From NCBI RefSeq assembly GCF_003429085.1, contig NZ_QVTC01000033.1, forward strand, positions 1-64,000: DNA of 64,000 bases, given 5' to 3'. This document shows, in pieces, positions 1 through 8,345 of the stretch. The DNA is from Bacillus sp. V59.32b. GTDB taxonomy: Bacteria; Bacillota; Bacilli; Bacillales; DSM-1321. The first letter of the stretch is position 1. Every line of letters starts with the position of its first letter. A model generated the notes under the pieces. The model saw only the letters and a program-made list of their open reading frames with translations, had not been told where the DNA came from and made no database searches. Made by a program: the position numbers and the translations under genes.

Positions 1-142
1 AAAGCGAGTAGATTCCATGACCATTTGAAAATCAACAATGGAATTTAACAGAGCCAATTAAAAAAAAATTGAGTCTAATATGTTATTGGAAATGTTCGGA
101 TTGTCTCCAAAGTAAGTATTATAGAGAAAATAAAAATATAAT

Positions 143-183
143 TTGTAACGGATTTTTACTTTTTGAGTATAAATGCGTTACAA
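143..183. promoter_or_regulatory. inverted repeat upstream of the AbiE pair (candidate AbiEi operator)
   Basis: Two perfect 8-bp arms, TTGTAACG at 143-150 and CGTTACAA at 176-183, lie 25 bp apart and end 22 bp before the preferred start of the antitoxin gene. AbiEi antitoxins of the AbiE family are known to repress their own operon by binding inverted repeats in the promoter region. The placement fits, but binding is inferred. The remaining bases 1-142 are A/T-rich and show nothing I can name. Confidence 0.45.
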
Positions 184-205
184 TATAAAAACGGAGGTGT
201 TAGAG

Positions 206-844
206 ATGGATTTTTATAATTATTTGGTAAACCAATTTGGCTATGATGAACCCATTTTCTCCGAGGATTTAACTAATGAACTAACAATAAACTCCAATAC
301 GTTACGTCAACAATTAAAGCGATTAACCGATGATAATAAAATCCAAAGATGTTCATTTAAAGACGGAATTTATTTTATACCAAATCCGGATTCGATTTTA
401 AAGAAAAGTGCTTTAAGTATTAATAAAATTATCAAAAATCGATATTTGGTTAAAAAACACGAAAGAATTGGGTATGTTACTGGATTGGATTTTGCTAACA
501 GCTTAAGATTAACTACACAAGTGCCCGGTCTAGTTGAGATTGTTACGGAAAAAGAAACTTCAAATCTAAGGTACGTTGATTACAACAAACGAAGGGTTGC
601 TTTACGCAAAGCCAAAACAGATATTACGGAAAGTAACTATAAAATTTTGCAGGTCTTGGAGTTAATAAACAACTTTCATAAAGTTAGTGATGTACCGTTT
701 GAAAAAGCAATTCCTAATATTTCAAACTATATAAAGAATGTAAAAATTGATAGTAAAGAATTGGATCGCTATTTAAGTATTTATCCAAAAGCGTTTAGGC
801 AATTTATAGCGAGTGGGCTATATAATGAAATTACACGAAGATGA
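206..844 (+). CDS. AbiEi-like antitoxin (DUF6088-type)
   Basis: Predicted antitoxin and transcriptional autoregulator of a type IV AbiE-like toxin-antitoxin pair. The first 60 residues look like a winged helix: 'TINSNTLRQQLKRL' would be the recognition region, followed by 'GIYFIPNP' as the wing. The remainder resembles the AbiEi C-terminal domain. An in-frame ATG exists at 173, but the ATG at 206 has a good Shine-Dalgarno (GGAGGTG, 193-199) and is preferred; this gives 212 residues. The gene overlaps the start of the nucleotidyltransferase gene, the usual arrangement for abiEi-abiEii. The family call rests mainly on the neighbour and the overall pattern. Confidence 0.72.
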   Translation: MDFYNYLVNQFGYDEPIFSEDLTNELTINSNTLRQQLKRLTDDNKIQRCSFKDGIYFIPNPDSILKKSALSINKIIKNRYLVKKHERIGYVTGLDFANSLRLTTQVPGLVEIVTEKETSNLRYVDYNKRRVALRKAKTDITESNYKILQVLELINNFHKVSDVPFEKAIPNISNYIKNVKIDSKELDRYLSIYPKAFRQFIASGLYNEITRR

Positions 845-1775
845 GCAAGCTTTTAATGAAACAATTGCTCTTGTTGCTCAAGAAAAGCTTATTCCCGAAG
901 AACAAGTTGAAAAAGATTATTTTGTTTCGGTGCTTCTACAACAGATTGTTAACAGGGCCCCCAATATTGTGTTCAAAGGGGGCACTTCTTTATCTAAGTG
1001 CTTCAAATTAATTAATCGTTTTTCTGAGGACATTGATATCAATTTTAAAGAAAATGCTAATCCAACTCAAGGAGAAATGGAGAAATTGAAGGCCGGAATC
1101 ATTGCGGCAATCGATGATGCTAAATTGGAATTAACCAACAAGGATAAAATAGGATCGAGAAGGATACATAATATATATGAGGTTAGGTATCCTAATCTAA
1201 TAGAACCTACCGGTGCAATGAAGAATCATTTGATGGTTGAAACATTTGTGGCATATAAAACCTTTCCTTGCGAAAAGAAAATGGTAAGCAACTACATATT
1301 AGATTACTTCATTGAAGCTGGAGAAACCGAAATTATAGAAAAGTATGAACTAGCGGAATTTGAAATAAGTGTTCAAAAGTTAGACCGAACATTTGTAGAT
1401 AAGATTTTTGCAATATTAGATTATGTAGAAGTGGGAACGATTGATAGAAATTCAAGGCATTTATATGATCTACATATGATATGGAAAGAAATCGGTCATA
1501 AATTGGAACAGGAAAGTTTTGAAAGCCTTTTTAACGCTGTAGCAAAAGAACGTTCTACAAATCAAAACAGGAATGTATCAGCACAAAACGGCTATAAAAT
1601 GGTGGACAAGCTGAATGAAATTATAGACAAGAAACTTTATAGAGATGACTATGAAACTATTACTGTTCAGCTTATGCATAAAGAGGAAGATATAATTAAC
1701 TACGATGATGTCATAGATAGTCTCAAAGCCATAATTAACAGTGGCCTGATCCCACTTACCATTAAGTTATTATAA
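825..1775 (+). CDS. AbiEii/AbiGii-type nucleotidyltransferase toxin
   Basis: Toxin half of the AbiE-like pair: a DUF1814 nucleotidyltransferase of the polymerase-beta fold. The diagnostic motifs are near the N-terminus: 'FKGGTSLSKCF' (GG(T/S) motif) followed 12 residues later by 'EDIDINF', whose D-x-D would bind metal. Family members transfer nucleotides, in some cases to tRNA acceptor ends, and cause growth arrest or phage abortive infection; the substrate here is unknown. A GTG start at 813 is possible, but the ATG at 825 follows a GAGTGGG sequence at 811-817. Either start overlaps the antitoxin gene by 20-32 bp, implying translational coupling. Length (316 aa) is normal for the family. Confidence 0.82.
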   Translation: MKLHEDEQAFNETIALVAQEKLIPEEQVEKDYFVSVLLQQIVNRAPNIVFKGGTSLSKCFKLINRFSEDIDINFKENANPTQGEMEKLKAGIIAAIDDAKLELTNKDKIGSRRIHNIYEVRYPNLIEPTGAMKNHLMVETFVAYKTFPCEKKMVSNYILDYFIEAGETEIIEKYELAEFEISVQKLDRTFVDKIFAILDYVEVGTIDRNSRHLYDLHMIWKEIGHKLEQESFESLFNAVAKERSTNQNRNVSAQNGYKMVDKLNEIIDKKLYRDDYETITVQLMHKEEDIINYDDVIDSLKAIINSGLIPLTIKLL

Positions 1776-1911
1776 TTGCTCTCGGACATCTACCATAGTA
1801 ATGAGTCTCCTGTGATGCTCAAGTCCTATATGGTGTTTGGATGTGCAAAGAGAGCGTTGTATTTCTGGGAACTGGTCCCTGAAATTCTAAATAACAACTA
1901 AGGTGATGCTA

Positions 1912-2271
1912 TTGAAATATAAAGTTTGGTTATGGGTCAGTAGTTTAATAAGTCTGTTTTTAGTTTATGTATCAAACCTGCCCCATCCAAAAGAGGATAT
2001 GTTTCTGCTTTTTAACGATTTAATAAGTGTGTTTATTTTTGTCCCGGCCTCTTTCATGCTGGCTAGCAGCATTATCAGTCTACTTGATGATGGACTCCAA
2101 AAGATTAGGACATGGATGATTATTCTAGCAATCCACGCACTTGTATTAACGATAGTTTCAGTGAAATTAGTTGAGAGATTTCATATCATTCCACTATCGT
2201 TCATCTTGTTTGTGGGAACTTTGCTCGGAGTTATGCATTTCAGTGTTTCTGTGACCCTAAAGAAAAATTAA
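1912..2271 (+). CDS. small four-helix membrane protein, unknown function
   Basis: A protein of about 119 residues with four hydrophobic segments separated by short loops, so an integral membrane protein with very little soluble domain. I do not recognise a family. Possible starts are GTG 1903, ATG 1906 and TTG 1912; TTG 1912 is chosen because AAGGTGA (1900-1906) would then be a well-spaced ribosome binding site. It stands alone, followed by a clear terminator. The 130 bp before it hold no recognisable element. Confidence 0.6.
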   Translation: MKYKVWLWVSSLISLFLVYVSNLPHPKEDMFLLFNDLISVFIFVPASFMLASSIISLLDDGLQKIRTWMIILAIHALVLTIVSVKLVERFHIIPLSFILFVGTLLGVMHFSVSVTLKKN

Positions 2272-2288
2272 TATAGCAATATTCTATC

Positions 2289-2312
2289 GGCTGCCCTCTG
2301 GCAGCCATTTTA
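2289..2312 (+). terminator. rho-independent terminator
   Basis: Perfect 7-bp stem GGCTGCC/GGCAGCC with a CTCT loop, followed by ATTTTATTT. It closes the small membrane protein gene. Confidence 0.8.
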
Positions 2313-2378
2313 TTTCTAAAACTAATGCAAAAGAAATAGAATGAAAGACATACTAATAAAATAATTCAGTATTAAAAT

Positions 2379-2393
2379 TATTTTCAGAATTTT
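2379..2393 (+). promoter_or_regulatory. CodY-like box at the dipeptide transporter promoter
   Basis: TATTTTCAGAATTTT matches the 15-bp CodY consensus AATTTTCWGAAAATT at 12 positions and ends one base before the -35 element. CodY represses dipeptide and oligopeptide transporters in Bacillus when branched-chain amino acids and GTP are plentiful, so this placement is expected. Binding is inferred. Confidence 0.55.
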
Positions 2394-2394
2394 A

Positions 2395-2423
2395 TTGATA
2401 AATGCCTATAGAAATGGCATAAT
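2395..2423 (+). promoter_or_regulatory. sigma-A promoter of the dpp-like operon
   Basis: TTGATA (2395-2400), a 17-bp spacer and CATAAT (2418-2423), 55 bp before the first start codon. This is close to the vegetative consensus. The leader is about 45 nt long. Confidence 0.65.
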
Positions 2424-2477
2424 TCAAGTTAACCTCTGAAGAATCAGGAAATCATCACCAAGAGAGGAGTGAAGTCT

Positions 2478-3488
2478 ATGAGCGGTTCTATTATCGAAGT
2501 GAAGGAATTACGGACTAGTTTCTTAACAGATGATGGTGAATTACCGGTTGTGAACAATATTGATTTTCATATAAAGCCAGGAGAAGTCCTCGGTATCGTA
2601 GGAGAATCCGGCTGCGGAAAAAGTGTCACTTCGCTATCCATTATGGGACTATTACCTTCGGGAACAAGCAAGGTGGAAGGGGAAATCCTTTTTAAAGGGG
2701 AAAATCTTGCGGATGCATCCGAAGCAAGAATGCGCCAAATTCGCGGAAATGAAATAGCAATGATCTTCCAGGAGCCAATGACAAGCTTAAATCCTGTTTT
2801 TACAATTGGAGAGCAGCTGATTGAATCCTTACGCATACATAAAAAGTGGAATAAAAAGAAAGCAATGGCTCGGGCCGTTGAAATGCTGAAGCTGGTTGGG
2901 CTACCGCGGGCAGAGGAACTGGTGAAAGAATATCCGCATCAGCTGTCAGGTGGAATGCGTCAACGGGTCATGATCGCAATGGCGATGATCTGTGAGCCAA
3001 AGCTTTTGATTGCGGACGAGCCGACAACAGCGCTCGATGTAACCATACAGGCTCAGATATTGGAACTAATGAAAAAGTTAAATAAAGAAACGGATACGGC
3101 AATCATGATGATCACACATGATCTTGGGGTAGTTTCTGAAATGTGTGAACGGATTGCTGTTATGTACGCCGGTAAGATAGTTGAGGAAGGCGATGTTAAA
3201 ACGATTTTCCAAAACCCGAAGCATCCGTATACGGTCGGCTTGATTAAATCCGTGCCAGATATGAGAAAGAAAGTGGAGCGTCTATATTCGATACCTGGGA
3301 ATGTACCGAAACCGGGATCGCTCAAGCTTGGCTGTCAATTTGCTCCACGCTGTGAACATGCAATGGAGCAATGTCTGAGCGAGACTCCTCCTCTTACCCC
3401 GCTTGAAAATGGGCAACAGGTCAGATGCTGGCTCTATGAAGATGGGAAAGGAGCTAACGCACATGACTCAGCCATTACCATTAGTTAA
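2478..3488 (+). CDS. dppD: dipeptide ABC transporter ATPase DppD
   Basis: One of two ATPases that power import of di/oligopeptides across the cytoplasmic membrane. The protein has Walker A 'GESGCGKS', a Q-loop in 'IFQEPMTSLNP', the signature 'LSGGMRQR', Walker B 'LLIADEPTTALD' and a switch histidine in 'MITHDLG'. The C-terminal oligopeptide/dipeptide transporter extension has cysteine-rich 'CQFAPRCEHA...C'. GTG 2469 is in frame, but ATG 2478 is better spaced from GAGGAG (2463-2468). It is the first gene of a D-F-A-B-C operon, the order also seen in the B. subtilis app operon. The last 26 bp overlap the next ATPase gene. Confidence 0.9.
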   Translation: MSGSIIEVKELRTSFLTDDGELPVVNNIDFHIKPGEVLGIVGESGCGKSVTSLSIMGLLPSGTSKVEGEILFKGENLADASEARMRQIRGNEIAMIFQEPMTSLNPVFTIGEQLIESLRIHKKWNKKKAMARAVEMLKLVGLPRAEELVKEYPHQLSGGMRQRVMIAMAMICEPKLLIADEPTTALDVTIQAQILELMKKLNKETDTAIMMITHDLGVVSEMCERIAVMYAGKIVEEGDVKTIFQNPKHPYTVGLIKSVPDMRKKVERLYSIPGNVPKPGSLKLGCQFAPRCEHAMEQCLSETPPLTPLENGQQVRCWLYEDGKGANAHDSAITIS

Positions 3489-4437
3489 GGTAGAAAACCT
3501 TAAAAAGCACTTTCCGATAAAGGGAGGGCTGCTCGGGAAAACCGTCGGGGAAGTAAAAGCGGTAGACGGGATTTCCTTCTACATCAATAAAGGTGAAACA
3601 TTAGGTTTGGTCGGGGAGAGCGGCTGTGGCAAATCAACGACTGGCAGAATGCTGCTCCGCCTTTTGGAACCAAGTGATGGTAAGGTTTATTTTGAAGGAC
3701 AAGACATTACCGAACTGTCTTCCGAAGAAATGAGGAAAATGCGCCGGGAAATGCAAATGGTCTTTCAGGACCCCTTCGCATCGCTTAACCCGCGGCATAC
3801 TGTCGAGAAGATATTGGAAGAGCCTCTGATTGTCCACGGTGTAAAGAGCAAAGCGGAGCGCAAAAAGCGTGTGAAGGAGCTGCTCGAGATTGTCGGTCTA
3901 AGCAGCTGGCACGCCAAGAGATATCCGCACCAATTCAGTGGCGGACAGCGACAGCGAATTGGGATCGCAAGGGCCCTGGCCGTTAATCCAAAGCTCATTA
4001 TCGCGGACGAACCGGTATCAGCCCTCGATGTTTCGATCCAGTCACAGGTTCTGAACCTGATGGATGATCTTCAGAAGGAATTTGATTTAACTTATCTTTT
4101 CATCGCGCATGACCTTGGGGTGGTGCGCCATATTAGTGACCGTGTCGGCGTTATGTATCTCGGGAATATCGTCGAGCTTTCCGATAGTGAGGCGCTTTAT
4201 GAAAGCCCAAAGCATCCGTACACCCAGGCACTCCTGTCTGCCGTTCCGATTCCGGATATAGAGTATCAAAAGGAACGGATCATTTTGCAGGGCGATGTAC
4301 CAAGCCCGGCCAATCCGCCAAAAGGATGCGCTTTCCATACAAGATGCCCGCATGCAATGGATGTTTGTACATCGGTAAAGCCGATCATGAAAGAAATTGA
4401 ACCAGGCCATTACGCAGCTTGTCATTTATATGAATGA
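3463..4437 (+). CDS. dppF: dipeptide ABC transporter ATPase DppF
   Basis: Second ATPase of the transporter, forming a heterodimer with DppD. It shows Walker A 'GESGCGKST', Q-loop '[12 protein letters not shown]', signature 'FSGGQRQR', Walker B '[12 protein letters not shown]', a D-loop, and the C-terminal Cys-containing extension '[14 protein letters not shown]' typical of OppF/DppF proteins. A longer reading frame begins at 3403, but the ATG at 3463 has AAAGGAG nine bases upstream and gives the normal family N-terminus, so it is chosen (324 aa). Overlap with dppD implies coupled translation. Confidence 0.9.
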   Translation: MTQPLPLVKVENLKKHFPIKGGLLGKTVGEVKAVDGISFYINKGETLGLVGESGCGKSTTGRMLLRLLEPSDGKVYFEGQDITELSSEEMRKMRREMQMVFQDPFASLNPRHTVEKILEEPLIVHGVKSKAERKKRVKELLEIVGLSSWHAKRYPHQFSGGQRQRIGIARALAVNPKLIIADEPVSALDVSIQSQVLNLMDDLQKEFDLTYLFIAHDLGVVRHISDRVGVMYLGNIVELSDSEALYESPKHPYTQALLSAVPIPDIEYQKERIILQGDVPSPANPPKGCAFHTRCPHAMDVCTSVKPIMKEIEPGHYAACHLYE

Positions 4438-4497
4438 CAAGGCGTATATATAGATTGGCATAAGTTAATTTAAAAAAGATTAATGGGGGTCAGAAAT

Positions 4498-6090
4498 ATG
4501 AAGAAGAAAAAGTCTTTATGGCTGTTTTTAAGCTGTGTGCTTGCGCTTTCTCTAGTTCTTGCTGGTTGCGGTGGAGGATCTTCTGAAGAAGGCGGAAGCA
4601 GCGAAAAAGGCGGAGGGGTTATGATTTACGGAAAAGGCGGTGATGCTGTATCGCTTGACCCGGCTATCGTAACAGATGGAGAATCTTATATTGTCACAGA
4701 ACAAATGTATGAAACTCTTGTAGACTTTGAAAAAGACAGCACAGATGTTAAAGAAGGCCTTGCTGAAAAGTGGGATATCTCTGATGACGGATTGACATAC
4801 ACATTTACCCTGCGTGAAGGGGTCAAATTCCATGATGGTGAAGACTTCAATGCAGACGCTGTCGTCAAGAACTTCGAACGCTGGGCAAAGAGCAAGGATG
4901 AGGCGAAATTTGCTTATTATGCATCCATGTTCGGAGGGTTTGAAGGAGAAGAAGGACACGTCATTAAAGAGGTAAAAGCTGTAGACGAAAAGACAGTTGA
5001 ATTCACACTGGTACGTCCACAAGCTCCATTCCTTAAGAACCTTGCGATGAGCCCTTTCGCAATTGCGAGCCCTTCGAAATTTGATTCAATCGACAAACAG
5101 CCTGTAGGTACTGGTCCATTCAAATTTGAAGACTGGAAACCTGGTGATACGATTAAAGTAGTAAAAAATGATAGCTATTGGGACAAAGAATTGCCGAAGC
5201 TTAGCGGAGTAACATTTAAGGTTATTAAAGATAATTCTGCACGTCTTAATGCATTGATTAAAGGTGAGATCGACTTAATAGACGGCATGAACCCAAGCGA
5301 TATGAGCAAGGTTACCGAGGATGACAAACTTCAATTGTTCGAGCGTCCATCCATGAACGTTGGCTATCTGGGCTTTAATGTAGAAAAAGAACCGTTCAAT
5401 AAAAAAGAAGTACGGCAGGCCATTAACCACCTGGTAAACAAAGATGATATTATCAAAAACTTTTATGAAGGAACAGCAGAGCCTGCGAAGAATCCAATGC
5501 CACCTTCTATTGGTGGATACGATGACAGCGTAGAGGGATATGAATACGATGTAGAAAAAGCAAAAGCATTACTTAAAGAAGCAGGACTTGAAAAAGGATT
5601 CAAAATGGATCTCTGGGCAATGCCAGTACCACGTCCATACATGCCTGACGGACAAAAAGTGGCAGAAGCAATTCAATATAGCTTAAAAGAAGTAAACATA
5701 GATGCAAAAATCGTTACATTTGAGTGGGGTGCTTACCTTGAAAAGGTTCAGGCCGGTGAAGCGCCAATGTTCATGCTAGGATGGACAGGAGATAACGGTG
5801 ATGCAGACAACTTCCTTTACACATTGCTTGACAAAGATAGCATCGGGTCTAATAACTATTCACGATACAGCAATGATGAAGTCCATAAGCTGTTGATTGA
5901 TGCACAAACGACTCCTGATGAAGCAAAACGAAATGAATTATATAAACAAGCACAGCAGATCATCCATGAAGATGCACCATGGGTTCCACTTGTACACTCA
6001 ACACCATTGCTGGCGGGTACTAGTAAAATTAAAGGGTTCGTCCCACATCCAAAAGGCTCACAATCATTCCAGGATGTGACATTGGATTAA
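4498..6090 (+). CDS. dppA: dipeptide-binding lipoprotein DppA (SBP_bac_5)
   Basis: Extracellular, lipid-anchored receptor that delivers dipeptides to the permease. The N-terminus has lysines, a hydrophobic core and the lipobox 'LAGCGG', followed by a Gly/Ser/Glu linker. The SBP_bac_5 body follows: 'LRDGV'-like 'LREGVKFHDG', 'PVGTGPF', and near the C-terminus 'GWTGDNGDADNF', the segment whose Asp contacts the peptide N-terminus in E. coli DppA. Resemblance is closer to enterobacterial DppA than to OppA, hence the dipeptide call. ATG 4483 is possible; ATG 4498 is preferred because GGGGGT precedes it at the right distance. A terminator directly after the gene should raise its transcript level above the permease genes. 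Confidence 0.9.
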   Translation: MKKKKSLWLFLSCVLALSLVLAGCGGGSSEEGGSSEKGGGVMIYGKGGDAVSLDPAIVTDGESYIVTEQMYETLVDFEKDSTDVKEGLAEKWDISDDGLTYTFTLREGVKFHDGEDFNADAVVKNFERWAKSKDEAKFAYYASMFGGFEGEEGHVIKEVKAVDEKTVEFTLVRPQAPFLKNLAMSPFAIASPSKFDSIDKQPVGTGPFKFEDWKPGDTIKVVKNDSYWDKELPKLSGVTFKVIKDNSARLNALIKGEIDLIDGMNPSDMSKVTEDDKLQLFERPSMNVGYLGFNVEKEPFNKKEVRQAINHLVNKDDIIKNFYEGTAEPAKNPMPPSIGGYDDSVEGYEYDVEKAKALLKEAGLEKGFKMDLWAMPVPRPYMPDGQKVAEAIQYSLKEVNIDAKIVTFEWGAYLEKVQAGEAPMFMLGWTGDNGDADNFLYTLLDKDSIGSNNYSRYSNDEVHKLLIDAQTTPDEAKRNELYKQAQQIIHEDAPWVPLVHSTPLLAGTSKIKGFVPHPKGSQSFQDVTLD

Positions 6091-6103
6091 TTTTAGTACA
6101 ACT

Positions 6104-6138
6104 GGGGAGTATGGATTCGTGCATACTCCCCGTTTTTT
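6104..6138 (+). terminator. intra-operon terminator between dppA and dppB
   Basis: Perfect 10-bp stem GGGGAGTATG/CATACTCCCC followed by a U-rich tail. It sits inside the operon, so it probably gives partial termination and a short transcript rich in binding protein, a common arrangement for ABC importers. Confidence 0.8.
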
Positions 6139-6174
6139 ATGAAAGCTTAGAACAAATAAGAAGCAGGTGACACT

Positions 6175-7179
6175 ATGTTTTCATACACGGTACGGCGTTT
6201 AGGTGCGCTGATCCCGGTTTTGCTCGGTATGGCGTTCATCGTTTTCATGATGATCCGCGCGATTCCAGGGAATCCGGCACAGATCATGTTAGGACAACAG
6301 GCTACTAAGGAAGCCATAGCCGCTCTTACGGCTCAACTTGGCCTGGACAGGCCTTGGTATACACAGTTTGTAGAGTATCTAGGTGGTATTATTAGAGGGG
6401 ATTTAGGAATCTCATTAAAAACGGGTTCTCCTATTTCAGAGGAAATCTGGCCATATCTAGCAGCCACAATAGAATTAGCACTGGTGGCGATGCTGTTTGC
6501 CGTTGTAATCGGCGTGAATGCAGGGATCATTTCCGCCTGGTTCCAGAACTCCTGGTTTGATTATATTGCCATGGTTCTTGCTTTGATTGGAGTTTCGATG
6601 CCTGTTTTTTGGCTAGGATTAATGGAACAATATGTTGTGTCGATACAGTTGGATTTATTACCGACTACAGGCAGAGATAATATACGTGATCCGGTAGAAG
6701 CGATTACAGGACTTTACTTGATTGATACACTTATGGCCGGCAGGTTCGATCAATTCATGGAAGTCATCAAACATTTAATTTTACCTGGATTTGCACTTGG
6801 GACGATACCAATGGCAATCATCGCCAGGATGACACGTTCATCAATGCTTGAGGTTATGCGTTCTGATTTTATCAGGACTGCCCGTGCAAAAGGAATGAGA
6901 ATGTTCTGGGTTGTCTACAAACATTCTTTAAAAAATGCGCTCATTCCGGTAGTGACAGTAATTGGACTTCAAACCGGACTATTACTTGGCGGTGCGATTT
7001 TGACAGAAACCATTTTCGGATGGCCGGGCATTGGTACATATATTTATGATGCAATTGGCTCTCGAGACTACCCGGTCATTCAATCGGGAATTCTTGTAAT
7101 CGCTACAATCTTTGTCTTGATTAATCTGGTCGTGGACCTGCTTTATGCGGCAATCGATCCGAGAATCAAGTATAAATAG
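6175..7179 (+). CDS. dppB: dipeptide ABC transporter permease DppB
   Basis: Membrane subunit of the importer, 334 aa. The N-terminus 'YTVRRLGALIPVLLGM' is the standard start of DppB/OppB permeases and is followed by five further hydrophobic helices. The cytoplasmic EAA-type loop that docks with the ATPases is in 'FIRTARAKGMRMFWVVYKHS', followed by 'NALIPVVTVIGLQ' and a 'FGWPGIG' segment. It lies 36 bp after the intra-operon terminator and 11 bp before dppC. Confidence 0.9.
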   Translation: MFSYTVRRLGALIPVLLGMAFIVFMMIRAIPGNPAQIMLGQQATKEAIAALTAQLGLDRPWYTQFVEYLGGIIRGDLGISLKTGSPISEEIWPYLAATIELALVAMLFAVVIGVNAGIISAWFQNSWFDYIAMVLALIGVSMPVFWLGLMEQYVVSIQLDLLPTTGRDNIRDPVEAITGLYLIDTLMAGRFDQFMEVIKHLILPGFALGTIPMAIIARMTRSSMLEVMRSDFIRTARAKGMRMFWVVYKHSLKNALIPVVTVIGLQTGLLLGGAILTETIFGWPGIGTYIYDAIGSRDYPVIQSGILVIATIFVLINLVVDLLYAAIDPRIKYK

Positions 7180-7190
7180 GAGGGAAGATC

Positions 7191-8099
7191 ATGGCAGAAA
7201 CTGCAAGTAACATACCCCCCTTATTGCCTCAGCATGTACAGACGGCAGAGGAAAAAGCCGTGTCACCATGGAAAGAGGCATGGAAAAACTTTAAAAAGAA
7301 TAAGCTGGCGATTGTTGGATTATCGATCGTTGCATTTTTTATCTTACTAGCAATACTTGCCCCTTTAATCGCTCCTTATGATGTGGCGAAACAAGAACTG
7401 TCCAACAAACACCTGGCTCCGTCTGGCGAGCACTGGTTCGGGACGGATGAATTCGGACGGGACATTTTCAGCCGAGTCATCTATGGAGCCAGGATTTCCC
7501 TTTGGGTAGGTTTCGTTTCGGTAGCAGGCTCAGTAATCGTAGGTTCATTTCTTGGAATTGTTGCCGGCTATTATGGAAGATGGGTGGATACAATTATATC
7601 GCGGATCTTTGATATAATTCTGGCATTTCCAAGTATTTTACTGGCGATCGCAGTAGTCGCGGCATTGGGTCCGTCCTTGCAAAATGCTCTTATAGCCATT
7701 GCGATTATTAACGTTCCAACCTTTGGTCGCCTGCTCCGTTCGCGCGTATTAAGCGTGAAAGAAGAAGAATATATCACGGCCGCAAAGGCAATCGGCATGA
7801 AGGATTCACGGATTTTAATCCATCATATTCTTCCTAATAGTTTGGCGCCGATCATCGTTCAGGGTACACTGGCGATTGCAACAGCCATCATCGAATGTGC
7901 GGCACTTGGATTCCTCGGAATGGGTGCACAAGCTCCCACTCCGGAATGGGGAAAAATGCTGGCTGACTCACGTGCATTCATTCTCCAAGCTCCATGGACC
8001 GTCTTATTTCCAGGCCTTGCGATCATGCTTACGGTACTAGGCTTCAACTTAATGGGTGACGGTCTGCGTGACGCACTCGATCCACGAATGAAAAATTAA
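7191..8099 (+). CDS. dppC: dipeptide ABC transporter permease DppC
   Basis: Second permease subunit, pairing with DppB. The long cytoplasmic N-terminus ending 'WKNFKKNKLAIVGL' is the OppC_N domain. It is followed by 'HWFGTDEFGRDIFSRVIYGAR', the usual DppC periplasmic-side signature, and an EAA loop 'YITAAKAIGMKDSRILIHH'. ATG 7191 follows a strong AGGAGGG. 302 aa is normal. It is the last gene of the operon. Confidence 0.9.
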   Translation: MAETASNIPPLLPQHVQTAEEKAVSPWKEAWKNFKKNKLAIVGLSIVAFFILLAILAPLIAPYDVAKQELSNKHLAPSGEHWFGTDEFGRDIFSRVIYGARISLWVGFVSVAGSVIVGSFLGIVAGYYGRWVDTIISRIFDIILAFPSILLAIAVVAALGPSLQNALIAIAIINVPTFGRLLRSRVLSVKEEEYITAAKAIGMKDSRILIHHILPNSLAPIIVQGTLAIATAIIECAALGFLGMGAQAPTPEWGKMLADSRAFILQAPWTVLFPGLAIMLTVLGFNLMGDGLRDALDPRMKN

Positions 8100-8132
8100 G
8101 AGTATCCTTGCTGAGGCAGCGGATAAATTTTG

Positions 8133-8171
8133 AAAAAAGGCAGCTCCCGGAGAAACGGAAGCTGCCTTTTA
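8133..8171. terminator. bidirectional terminator after dppC
   Basis: Stem AAAAGGCAGCT/AGCTGCCTTTT around a 14-nt loop, with U-rich tails in both directions. It ends the dpp operon and could also stop transcripts coming from the SNF2 gene on the minus strand after they cross the repeats at 8171-8345. Confidence 0.8.
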
Positions 8172-8345
8172 GATATGCCTGAAATTCGAGATATCACCTA
8201 AGAAAGGAAGATATGCTCGATATTTGGGGTATATGCCCGATAATTGAGATATATGCTCGAAACCAGATATATCAACGAAAATCAGGATATATCATCGAAA
8301 TTAGAGATATATCACCGAAACAGGAAATATATCACCGCAATCCTC
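8171..8345. repeat. degenerate tandem array, about nine 18-22-bp units
   Basis: Successive units begin with GATAT or GATATAT and carry a cytosine-rich core: GATATGCTCGATATTTGGG, GTATATGCCCGATAATTGA, GATATATGCTCGAAACCA, GATATATCAACGAAAATCA, GATATATCATCGAAATTA, GATATATCACCGAAACAG. The array fills the space between the dppC terminator and the stop codon of the minus-strand helicase gene, so it would be the 3' untranslated region of the latter. The GATATATG start recalls the long array at 27571-28345. Confidence 0.8.

Noticed and set aside
4552..5022. 156-residue minus-strand ORF within dppA
   Set aside because: Antisense shadow of the well-supported binding-protein gene.
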